Part shown: positions 1 through 6,274 of the stretch, one piece after another
Position numbering within the stretch: position 1 is the stretch's first letter
Layout: each line of letters begins with the position of its first letter
Assembly (NCBI GenBank): GCA_016763875.1
Contig: JAESSZ010000930.1
Coordinates: 1-8,776, forward strand
Source of the DNA: Nannocystaceae bacterium
GTDB lineage: Bacteria > Myxococcota_A > Polyangia > Nannocystales > Nannocystaceae
Reading direction: 5' to 3'
Length of the DNA stretch: 8,776 nucleotides
Translations under genes and position numbers: made by a program
The notes under the pieces: generated by a model
What the model was told of the DNA's origin: nothing
What the model saw: only the letters and a program-made list of their open reading frames with translations
The model's database searches: none

Positions 1-1267
1 CCGCGGAACCGAAGTCGCAAGCCATTATGAAGGCGGATACGGCCGAGCCCTCGTGGTGTGTTGCTTCTCCCGCACACCCTACCTCTACCAAATCCAACTC
101 TCCGAGCCGATAGCAAGCGTCCGGGTGTCCCGTGCCGCAGCGATTCCGGAGCAGAGCGCGGGCATGTTCGTGCAGCGCCCGCACAAGGTGCTCGACCTCG
201 ACTTGCTTGTGGGCGTTCGGCGTCGAGAGCAGCGCTGGCCCAGCCTCACAGAGCCATGAGGTGTCCAGACAAACGTCCGGATTCCTGCCGCAATTCCCGA
301 ACTTCGGGGCTCGTGTGGTTGTTGACACCTGCGAGGCAATCGTCGGCGCCGCGGTGCACTGACCATTCCACCAGAGTTCACCCGCGGAGCAGTGCGGGGA
401 ACTCGGTCTGCACTCCTTCAGAAGCCCGTCCCACATCATCTGCTCTGGACAGTCGCCCTCCGGGAGGCACGTTGCTTTCTCAGCGTCGAAATGTCCCCGC
501 GAGGCGCATTGGCTTAGGGGCTCAATCTTGCTGAGCTCCAGGGCGATAACCGCGTGGCAGTCAGTGGCGTCATCGATGGCGCAGCTGTCGAGATTCCCAG
601 AGGAGCGCAACATCCGGCGGTCCGTTGCTGCAGGATTCAGTGCCAACGCCAGTTCTTCGTCCAGACTTAGCGGCGCTGCACGGATCGGGACACCCACGAG
701 TTCAAACGCGCCAAGCCGCGCTCCGATGACCACGTGGGTCGCCCCGTCGCAGCGCCCTCTCAGCTCCGACGCACTGACATCGCCGCGTTGCGTCGTGAGG
801 TGTTCGCGCGTTGCGACGGTGGCCATGAGCTGTCGCTCATCCGATAGATGTTCGCTCAACGAGACAAAGCCCAGTGGCAGGGCATTGAGGAGTTCGACAT
901 GACTGCTCACCTTGAACGCTTCATCCCGGCTCGACGGTTCGTTCTGATACCCAGGACCAGCAGCCAGACGGCAGTCGCGTAGAACGCCTAGCGAGCATCG
1001 ACTCTCATAGCGAACCACAACGATTCCCTGCGCAAGTTGAGCTGCGAGTGCTGCTTGCTCACGTGCGTCAAGATGGATGACGCTTGGCTTCGTGGTTGCT
1101 CTCCCAGCGGTGCAGCTGGCATGGAGTAGGCCGGCCGCGGCGACCTGTTCGCGACTGGGTCCCGGAATCCGAGTCGTCGCGCGGGGGGCGCTATGTACCT
1201 GCATCGGGCGACAGCCCAGCAGGCAGAACCCAGCGACGAGCACCCCGATTTGCGAGTGGCCACGCAT
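1..1267 (-). CDS. Partial lipoprotein with Cys-rich C-terminal part entering Sel1-like repeats (3' end off window)
   Basis: The frame from ATG at 1267 stays open to base 1: 422 codons with no stop, so the gene continues beyond the left edge. The N-terminus, MRGHSQIGVLVAGFCLLGC, is a lipoprotein signal with lipobox LLGC (Cys19), so an envelope location is expected. Residues about 70-190 (GIVVVRYESRC at 81-91, LRGRCDGATHVVIGARLGAF at 169-188) match, from memory, an uncharacterised myxobacterial lipoprotein family. Residues 229-340 hold many Cys in short pairs. From about 365 the text changes to CGTGHPDACYRLGELDLV and AFIMACDFGSA, which look like Cys-containing Sel1-like (TPR-related) repeats as in Helicobacter Hcp proteins; more repeats probably follow outside. 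An in-frame ATG at 1279 (MRSN added) is an alternative start; neither has a strong ribosome binding site. Function unknown; a protein-binding surface role is inferred. Confidence 0.85.
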   Translation of the reverse strand, partial: MRGHSQIGVLVAGFCLLGCRPMQVHSAPRATTRIPGPSREQVAAAGLLHASCTAGRATTKPSVIHLDAREQAALAAQLAQGIVVVRYESRCSLGVLRDCRLAAGPGYQNEPSSRDEAFKVSSHVELLNALPLGFVSLSEHLSDERQLMATVATREHLTTQRGDVSASELRGRCDGATHVVIGARLGAFELVGVPIRAAPLSLDEELALALNPAATDRRMLRSSGNLDSCAIDDATDCHAVIALELSKIEPLSQCASRGHFDAEKATCLPEGDCPEQMMWDGLLKECRPSSPHCSAGELWWNGQCTAAPTIASQVSTTTRAPKFGNCGRNPDVCLDTSWLCEAGPALLSTPNAHKQVEVEHLVRALHEHARALLRNRCGTGHPDACYRLGELDLVEVGCAGEATHHEGSAVSAFIMACDFGSA

Positions 1268-1391
1268 GTTCGATCGCATCGAGTGCGGTAGTTCGCGTTG
1301 CATCGATATGGATGCCTCGCCACTCGACTTTTTTTCGAAATTGACTGCTGTTCCTTCTCCGTCGGCCAACTCAGCTCCTCGGCAGCTAGCG

Positions 1392-1408
1392 CGGCTTCGC
1401 CGAAGCCG
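1392..1408 (-). repeat. 17-bp perfect palindrome, possible hairpin
   Basis: CGGCTTCG and CGAAGCCG flank a single central base. As RNA it would form a 6-7 bp GC-rich stem with a 3-5 nt loop. It lies about 150 bases after the stop of the MACPF-like gene and about 125 bases before the next start codon. No T-run follows on the minus strand, so a classic intrinsic terminator is not shown; it could equally be a protein-binding dyad. Confidence 0.45.
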
Positions 1409-1439
1409 GACTCCCAATACGGCACAATAAGCCCGGCCC

Positions 1440-1514
1440 TCGCCGCTTTCGCAGCGTCGTACCTACGCGGCGGCGCGACTCAGCGATTCCATGGGCTCGT
1501 CGCGATAGCGGCGA
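1440..1514 (-). repeat. Imperfect 13-bp inverted repeat, 49-base spacer
   Basis: TCGCCGCTTTCGC (1440-1452) is complementary at 12 of 13 positions to GCGATAGCGGCGA (1502-1514). It begins about 48 bases past the stop codon of the MACPF-like gene, a place where a 3' end structure would be expected. There is no strong T-run after it on the minus strand. The long spacer makes its stability uncertain. Confidence 0.3.
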
Positions 1515-1561
1515 AGCAGACGTTGCGCGCACGGCACGAGCCTATCGGCAAGTCCGCGTCC

Positions 1562-3334
1562 CTACAGCTCAAAAACCGCAGTCCCAAACGGGCCTGCGTT
1601 GGGAACGCAGAGAACAGGGAGTTCGATGTCGGTGGTGTCCAGTCGGTTCTCGATGCAGCCGTAGGACAGCTTGTTACCGCTCCAGTACTGAAGCCAAAGA
1701 CCCTCATTCGCATCGCAGTAACCTTCGGTGTCCGTGACCCAGATCCCGTGGTTCTCGTTCTCGAAGAATCCCTCGGTGTACCGCGGTGCGGGGATATCCG
1801 GGTTGCGCATCACCGCGGCGTACAGGCGGCTGCCTTCGAACCTGTCGGGGAGCCGGGAACCCGAAGGGCAACTGATGTCGTCCCACTCCTCGGTATCCTC
1901 GGCGACCGTATAAAAGACCGGACGGATCCGTTTCTTGGAGTAGCGCTCTAGGATGTCGTAGACCTCGTCGAGGCCGGTACGAGTTTGGCAACCTGAGAAG
2001 TCTCCCCGTACCGCACGGTCCCAGCAGGCGTTGAGCGACTCAGCGATCGCACGCACGGCGGTGCCGTCCTCTTGCCCGAAGATGTCTGCCTGCTGATCGG
2101 CGTAGTTCAGCAATGCGGACTCCTGGGCGGCCAACTCGCCGAACGCGTTTCGAGCGTACAGCGCAAAATCGTAGGGTGTGTCCGAGGTCCGGATCGCGTC
2201 GACCTCTTCGTTGTAGATCCTCGTGGTCGTCGTGTAGACGCGCGCATGCTTCTCGACGAGCGAGAGTGCGACCGCAGCTTCGTTGTCGTGTTCGATGAAC
2301 GCGTCCACGGACTGGTCATCTTGCGGGAAGTTCACAGCTGCTCGGTATGCCCGTTTCTCGACCGCGATCGGGCGCGCCGACCGATTCGAGTTCTCCTTGT
2401 AACCGACCGTGACGGCGCCATCGCATTGGCCGCCGTCGTTGCACAAGTCGCGATCGACGGAGGCCGCGAGCTCGGCCTTCAGCGCTTCGACGAGTCCGCC
2501 GGATCCCTCGAGCGGGTCATTCTCGATCGCAGCGAGGCTCTTGCTGGTCGTGAACCCAATGGCCTCTGCCCGTGCGCTGACCCGCAACGCTTTCTGAGCC
2601 AAGAGATTGGAAACCTCTGTCTTGATCTGGCCTCCGATGTCGGCTGGCCCGGCCTTGATCCCCTTGAGCCCCAGTTGTGTCTTGAGCTCTTGCTTGTCTT
2701 GCGAACTCGATGTCTCAATCGTGATCATCACTCGCAACTCCGCGCCAAACTGGACGCCAGCGACATAGTGCGTGCCGCACTTGCGGGTGAAATCGGCCGG
2801 GCTCGACTCCGCAAGCTGCAGTGCAGTCTCACTGAGGCGAACGCGGTCTCGGTTCATCACTGCGTACGATTGGGCGGTCCGCAACAGAAGGGTGAGCGAC
2901 GTGTCACTGGACCGGAAGCTCTTGCTGAACTGGACGCCCGCATCGATCCCGAGTGGCCCGGCCTTGACTTGAGCCTTCGCGTCGATGCCCAGCGCGGTGT
3001 TCAACTCCTCGAGAGTCTCGACCAACGTCATCGTCTCGGCCCATTCGACGGAGCCTGCAACGTAGCGCTGCTCATCAGGGATGACGCAGTTCTCGCCGAG
3101 CGCGTCGTCGGTGACGACGTTGTAGCCGCGGAAGATCCGGACGTTCGGGTCCGAGGTCCGGCTCGGTCCGTCGCCGAGTGAGTCGTCCTTGGTCCAGTTG
3201 GGAAACTCCCACGCATGGGGATCGTCTGCCTTTCCGCTCTCGCCTGGGTCGCAGGCGGGCACCGTGCTCAGCAGCGTCAAGCTCAGAAGTCCGAGGAACC
3301 CGCGGCCACCGGGCGTTGCGAAACGGTCATGCAT
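1562..3334 (-). CDS. MACPF-like (perforin-like) lipoprotein with Cys-containing C-terminal domain
   Basis: The 590-residue product starts with a lipoprotein-type signal, GFLGLLSLTLLSTVPAC (Cys28; VPAC is a somewhat atypical lipobox). FRGYNVVTDDALGENC (68-83) resembles the opening 'G-GYN...C' of MACPF domains. FTRKCGTHYVAGVQFGAEL (182-200) matches the MACPF signature (aromatic-GTH-aromatic, then a Gly-containing strand), with Cys186 replacing the usual Tyr/Phe. Glycine- and Ala-rich stretches around 113-135 and 222-265 could be the helical clusters that become membrane hairpins in MACPF/CDC proteins. Residues 300-485 are mostly helical in character and unassigned. The C-terminal ~100 residues (CPSGSRLP at 489-496; Cys at 489, 540, 560, 576; LWLQYWSG; VLCV) look like a separate domain. 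The start codon lacks a good ribosome binding site. The gene follows the sigma factor gene by 86 bases, on the same strand. Likely role: an envelope-anchored pore-forming or membrane-binding protein (inferred). Confidence 0.72.
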   Translation of the reverse strand: MHDRFATPGGRGFLGLLSLTLLSTVPACDPGESGKADDPHAWEFPNWTKDDSLGDGPSRTSDPNVRIFRGYNVVTDDALGENCVIPDEQRYVAGSVEWAETMTLVETLEELNTALGIDAKAQVKAGPLGIDAGVQFSKSFRSSDTSLTLLLRTAQSYAVMNRDRVRLSETALQLAESSPADFTRKCGTHYVAGVQFGAELRVMITIETSSSQDKQELKTQLGLKGIKAGPADIGGQIKTEVSNLLAQKALRVSARAEAIGFTTSKSLAAIENDPLEGSGGLVEALKAELAASVDRDLCNDGGQCDGAVTVGYKENSNRSARPIAVEKRAYRAAVNFPQDDQSVDAFIEHDNEAAVALSLVEKHARVYTTTTRIYNEEVDAIRTSDTPYDFALYARNAFGELAAQESALLNYADQQADIFGQEDGTAVRAIAESLNACWDRAVRGDFSGCQTRTGLDEVYDILERYSKKRIRPVFYTVAEDTEEWDDISCPSGSRLPDRFEGSRLYAAVMRNPDIPAPRYTEGFFENENHGIWVTDTEGYCDANEGLWLQYWSGNKLSYGCIENRLDTTDIELPVLCVPNAGPFGTAVFEL

Positions 3335-3391
3335 GGCCGCGGTGACGGCTCAGCCCCCAACTTGGATCACGAAAGACTCGATTTACTGAGA

Positions 3392-3442
3392 ACGGGCCTC
3401 AGCACCGCAGGCCACGGGCCTCAGCACCGCAGGGCACGGGCC
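3392..3442 (-). repeat. 22-bp tandem repeat across the sigma factor stop codon
   Basis: Unit 1 (3392-3413) and unit 2 (3414-3435) match at 21 of 22 bases, and the first 7 bases of a third unit follow (3436-3442). The sigma gene stop (complement of TCA, 3421-3423) lies in unit 2, and unit 1 repeats the same trinucleotide at 3399-3401. Unit 1 can also fold: GGCCT (3395-3399) pairs with AGGCC (3409-3413) over a 9-base loop. The unit is not a multiple of three, so copy-number change inside the gene would alter the last residues of the sigma factor. The hairpin could contribute to mRNA 3' structure between the two genes. Confidence 0.8.
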
Positions 3443-4020
3443 CAGGACGTCAGTGACTGCAACGTCCCGTCGACATCCCGAGCGTTTGCCGCCGTGAGCA
3501 TCTGATCACGCAGCGCTGCTTTCGCGCGACGGAGTCGGCTCTTCACCGTGCCCAACGGGAGCGCGAGCGTCTCGGTGAGCTCGGCGTGTGTCATGCCTTC
3601 CCAATAATACAGAGCAAGGACGATCTGAAGTTCGACCTCCAGCTTTGACAGCGAGATCGCGAGTGCGTGTTTCTGCTGCCGGCCCACCGCGAACTGGCTC
3701 GGCGTGGTCCGCTCGCATTGCGCGTCATCGGGCTCGATGCACTCGCCGATTGGGTCTTTTCGTCGGTAGTGATCGATCAACTCGTTCCTGGCGACGCTGA
3801 ACAGGAACGCGCGGAAGCTCGAGGCCTTGCGTACACTGGCGCGGCTCGCCAAGCACGACACCATCGTCCGTTGCACGAGGTCCTCCACGTCCCGGTTGAC
3901 CCGAAGTCCGAAGAACGCAAGCAACCGGTCGAAGTAGCGGTCGAGCAAGCGGTTCCCCTCGGCGTTATCTCCTGCCGCCCACGCCTCAAGAAGCGCCGCG
4001 TCGCTGTCAGCGGTCGACAT
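3421..4020 (-). CDS. ECF-type RNA polymerase sigma factor
   Basis: The 199-residue product has the two-domain layout of extracytoplasmic-function sigma-70 factors. Region 2 covers about residues 8-90: DVEDLVQRTM (44-53) is the core-binding/-10 segment, and SFRAFLFSVARNELIDHYRR (68-87) is the classic end of region 2. Region 4 covers about 120-172: VLALYYWEGMTHAELTETL (134-152) and PLGTVKSRLRRAKAAL (155-170) form the helix-turn-helix that reads the -35 element. A short tail of about 27 residues follows. It would direct RNA polymerase to a small set of promoters, typically for envelope or stress genes. No anti-sigma factor is visible next to it; both neighbours are exported lipoproteins. The ATG lacks a clear Shine-Dalgarno and sits inside GTCGAC-N6-GTCGAC (4013-4030). 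The last codons lie in a 22-bp tandem repeat. Family assignment is firm; its targets are unknown. Confidence 0.93.
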   Translation of the reverse strand: MSTADSDAALLEAWAAGDNAEGNRLLDRYFDRLLAFFGLRVNRDVEDLVQRTMVSCLASRASVRKASSFRAFLFSVARNELIDHYRRKDPIGECIEPDDAQCERTTPSQFAVGRQQKHALAISLSKLEVELQIVLALYYWEGMTHAELTETLALPLGTVKSRLRRAKAALRDQMLTAANARDVDGTLQSLTSWARALRC

Positions 4021-4050
4021 TGTCGTCGACTGTAGCAGGACGCGACATCA

Positions 4051-4075
4051 CGGGGACGGCCGCGCGGTGTCCCCG
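4051..4075 (-). terminator. GC-rich hairpin between lipoprotein gene and sigma gene
   Basis: CGGGGAC (4051-4057) and GTCCCCG (4069-4075) are perfectly complementary 7-bp arms around an 11-base GC-rich loop. The structure sits 24 bases after the stop at 4099 and 31 bases before the sigma start codon. No T-run follows on the minus strand, so it may act as a weak terminator or attenuator, an mRNA-stabilising structure, or an operator for the sigma gene. The choice cannot be made from sequence. Confidence 0.4.
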
Positions 4076-4098
4076 GTGTTCGCAGACGAGTCGCTGGA

Positions 4099-5166
4099 TT
4101 AGAGCAGACAGGCGCCGACTTCCGCCAGGCACTCTGCGGGGGCCTCGCCCGCTGGGTACCACGCCTGACAGGTCTGCTCCGGCAGGCAGTTGCTGGCGTC
4201 GCCGATCGTGCAGAACGGCGAACAGCAGCCGGTGCCGTCGCAGCCGGGCACGGCCCGTGGGGATGCGCAGAAGTGCCCGGAGTCGCACGCGTTGATGGAC
4301 GCACACGGGTCGCCTGCTAGGCCGCCCTCGGCGGAGGCATCGAACGCGCACACCATGGCGTCGCCCACCGGGTAGCAGGCCTGACCTGCCGGGCATTCGT
4401 TGGCGAGCGGGTTGCACAGCGGGCGACACAGGACCAAGACGCCGTCATTGGAGATTGTGCACGTTGTGTTGGGTGTATTGCAGACCGGGGCTTCGGCGTT
4501 GCCTTTGCACATCTCGACGCAGATGCCCATGTTGGTCTCCGAGTCTACGTTGAGGCACATGACACTGACGTCGCAGTCATCGGCACCGCTGACGCCGTTC
4601 CCGATGACGGTGCACTCCTCGCCGGGCTGGCCCGGGTCTGGTGCGATCTCCACGCAGCGCAGCGCGTTCCAACTGCCCCCGCCATCGTTCGCCCAGGCGT
4701 TGCACTTCTCGCCATCAGGACAGTCTTGGTCCCAGACGTCGCACTCGTTTCCGACGGGACCGCCGTCGGGCACCGTGATGAAGTCGCCCGTACCGCCCCC
4801 CTGAGGATCAAGTCCAATGCCATCAACGTCGCCCGCAGGCGGGCCACCGACGAACACCGTCTGCGTTCCGACCACGACCGGACCTTCCTGCGGTTGGCAC
4901 AGCATTGGACCTGCAGGGCTACCGGTCGTGCCCGGAGCCCCGCCTGTGTCGCTGGAGTCAGCTGGGGTGACGGAGGGATCGTCGCTCGTGCTGCCAGGGT
5001 TATTGCCGGTCGCCGACGGGTCGACCGTCGTCGGTGTCGCGGTGGTCGTCATGGTGCCGTCGGCGCCGGACGAAGCGCCGTCGGTATCTGCGGGCGTGGA
5101 GTCGGCGGGACAGCCGGCCAGCGAAATACAAAGAAGCGACAGCGAACCCAGTCCAAGTCTACGCAT
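4099..5166 (-). CDS. Cys-rich lipoprotein, paralogue 2 (Nannocystineae-type family)
   Basis: The 355-residue product starts at the ATG directly before a clear lipoprotein signal, MRRLGLGSLSLLCISLAGC (lipobox LAGC, Cys19). The frame is open 29 codons further up to 5253, but that would put 29 mostly polar residues before the signal and overlap the previous gene. GGTGGAG lies about 12 bases before the chosen start. Residues 20-87 are a Thr/Ser/Asp/Gly-rich linker. From about 141 the protein is Cys-rich: ECDVWDQDCPDGEKC (141-155), WANDGGGSWNALRC (158-171), ISNDGVLVLCRPLC (238-251) and GCDGTGCCSPFC (308-319), with nearly all Cys matching the neighbouring paralogue upstream. Disulfide-bonded surface domain is inferred; no catalytic motif is visible. 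It lies 68 bases after that paralogue. Function unknown. Confidence 0.88.
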   Translation of the reverse strand: MRRLGLGSLSLLCISLAGCPADSTPADTDGASSGADGTMTTTATPTTVDPSATGNNPGSTSDDPSVTPADSSDTGGAPGTTGSPAGPMLCQPQEGPVVVGTQTVFVGGPPAGDVDGIGLDPQGGGTGDFITVPDGGPVGNECDVWDQDCPDGEKCNAWANDGGGSWNALRCVEIAPDPGQPGEECTVIGNGVSGADDCDVSVMCLNVDSETNMGICVEMCKGNAEAPVCNTPNTTCTISNDGVLVLCRPLCNPLANECPAGQACYPVGDAMVCAFDASAEGGLAGDPCASINACDSGHFCASPRAVPGCDGTGCCSPFCTIGDASNCLPEQTCQAWYPAGEAPAECLAEVGACLL

Positions 5167-5234
5167 CGGCAGAGGGTACTCCACCTTCGGATCGGCGCCG
5201 CACTGTTCGAGGAACCTCCAACCGCAACGTCGGT

Positions 5235-6233
5235 TCAGGACGGTACAGCGCACACGCCCAAGTCATCGAGTCCCGGAGGCTCTTTGCCCTCGAAGAACCA
5301 CGGCGTGCAGACTTGACCGAGTTCGACGTCGGGACATGCGGCGTCGGGATCGACCGCGTTCAGGTCGCAGAATGCGGCGCAGCATGAGTTGGGCTCGGCG
5401 CAGCCCGACACCGTTGCATCGAGACAAGCCAGGCCGGACGCGCACTCACCGAACTGGTCGCAAGCCTCGCCGTAGCTCGCTTCGCCGATGGACGGGACAC
5501 ACCAAAAATCCTCGGACACGGGGGCGCAAACCTGCGCGTCGGGGCACGGATCGCCGAGCGGATCGCACGTGGGCAGGCACAAAATGAGTACGCCTTCGTT
5601 GGAGATACTGCAGCCCGTGCCGTCCGGACAAACGGGGTCGAACACCTCGCCCGTGCACATTGAGACGCAGGTCCCCGTCTCCGTCTCTTGGTCGACGTAG
5701 AAACACATCGCACCAAACTCGCAATCGTCGATGCCGCTGACCGCACTGCCCTCGACCACACACGGTTCACCGACGGCGGCCGGTGTCGAGGCGACTTCGG
5801 TGCAACGCGCCGCATTCCAACTGCCGCCTCCGTCGTTGGCCCAGGGCACGCACTTTTCGCCGCGTGGACAGTCCTGTTCCCACACATTGCATTCGAACGC
5901 GCAATGTGCCGCGTAGCCCGGTGGGGCTGAGCACATCCCATCGGCGCTGACTATGAACGCCGTATCGTCTCCGGAGTCGGAGTCGTCTCCGACCGTTGTG
6001 TCATCGACATCTCCGAACGTGGCGCTGTCGCCGGTCGTTGTGCTCGCCGCCGTGGTCGATGGATTGGGCGGCACACTGATGCTGTCGGTCGCCGCGCCGC
6101 CCGTCGATCCGTCCCCACCGCCGCTCTGCGCACCGGATTCGGGGTCGCCGAGAACATTGAGCGATGGACCGCACGCCGCGGCGACAAGGCTAACCACGAG
6201 CAGATTCCGCCTCCAGCCACCTGAAACAGACAT
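5235..6233 (-). CDS. Cys-rich lipoprotein, paralogue 1 (Nannocystineae-type family)
   Basis: The 332-residue product has a short signal, NLLVVSLVAAAC (Cys21), with a weak lipobox, then a Ser/Thr/Gly/Asp-rich linker (about 25-95). The Cys-rich part starts near 101: ECNVWEQDCPRGEKC (114-128), WANDGGGSWNAARC (131-144), SISNEGVLILCLPTCDPL (209-226), CCAAFC (284-289) and a final CTPWFFEGKEPPG. Order, spacing and most Cys match the next gene, so the pair arose by duplication. Both also share the segment 'GxxVSGxDDC...MC..VD.ET..G.CV.MC'. The ATG has no good Shine-Dalgarno, and a candidate promoter ends only about 6 bases before it. This is probably the first gene of a run that continues through the second paralogue and the sigma factor. 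Function unknown; a surface location is inferred. Confidence 0.9.
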   Translation of the reverse strand: MSVSGGWRRNLLVVSLVAAACGPSLNVLGDPESGAQSGGGDGSTGGAATDSISVPPNPSTTAASTTTGDSATFGDVDDTTVGDDSDSGDDTAFIVSADGMCSAPPGYAAHCAFECNVWEQDCPRGEKCVPWANDGGGSWNAARCTEVASTPAAVGEPCVVEGSAVSGIDDCEFGAMCFYVDQETETGTCVSMCTGEVFDPVCPDGTGCSISNEGVLILCLPTCDPLGDPCPDAQVCAPVSEDFWCVPSIGEASYGEACDQFGECASGLACLDATVSGCAEPNSCCAAFCDLNAVDPDAACPDVELGQVCTPWFFEGKEPPGLDDLGVCAVPS

Positions 6234-6239
6234 AACACC

Positions 6240-6274
6240 AACGTATAGCCGGCATACCTAACGGTCAACCGTTA
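6240..6274 (-). promoter_or_regulatory. Candidate promoter with perfect dyad over the -35
   Basis: TAACGGT (6259-6265) and ACCGTTA (6268-6274) form a perfect 7-bp inverted repeat with a 2-base centre. Read on the minus strand, TTGACC (6263-6268) inside it resembles a -35 box. TACGTT (6240-6245, 17-base spacer) or TATACG (6242-6247, 15-base spacer) could be the -10. Both -10 candidates are imperfect. A transcript would begin at or within a few bases of the ATG at 6233, giving a leaderless or near-leaderless mRNA, which fits the absent ribosome binding site. A regulator bound to the dyad would block the -35. The LysR-type regulator encoded just upstream is one candidate. Confidence 0.4.

Larger units (their letters stand above)
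1268..1561. other. Intergenic region with two inverted repeats
   Basis: These 294 bases lie between the stop of the MACPF-like gene (1562) and the start of the left-edge lipoprotein gene (1267). I find no convincing gene here; open frames crossing it in other registers are shadows of the flanking genes. It holds a 17-bp palindrome (1392-1408), a longer imperfect inverted repeat (1440-1452 with 1502-1514), and an A/T-rich patch (about 1329-1345, with seven T in a row on the plus strand) about 60-80 bases before the start codon at 1267, where a promoter for the left gene would be expected. I cannot pick a convincing -35/-10 pair. Confidence 0.6.

Noticed and set aside
58..902. Plus-strand frames of 158 and 124 codons
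   Set aside because: They lie antisense to the 422-codon minus-strand lipoprotein frame, which has a signal peptide and recognisable motifs. Their translations are Arg/Ser/Pro-rich with no family character.
1326..1354. GGAAC ... GTC on the minus strand as an ECF-type promoter for the left gene
   Set aside because: The two elements are 21 bases apart, longer than the usual ECF spacing, and no similar pair was evident before the other genes.
988..1425. Minus-strand 145-codon frame starting MPYWESGFGEAAL
   Set aside because: It overlaps the left lipoprotein gene in another register, and its product is Arg/Ser-rich without motifs. The lipobox-bearing frame explains the region better.
2072..3181. 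Plus-strand 369-codon frame
   Set aside because: It is entirely antisense to the MACPF-like gene. It arises from GC-rich codon structure and shows no signal peptide or domain.
5167..5253. Upstream start for the second Cys-rich lipoprotein
   Set aside because: It would place 29 mostly polar residues before a clean signal peptide and overlap the preceding gene.
4726..5587. Plus-strand frames of 196 and 256 codons over the Cys-rich lipoproteins
   Set aside because: They are antisense shadows, with Arg-rich products spanning two well-supported genes and their gap.
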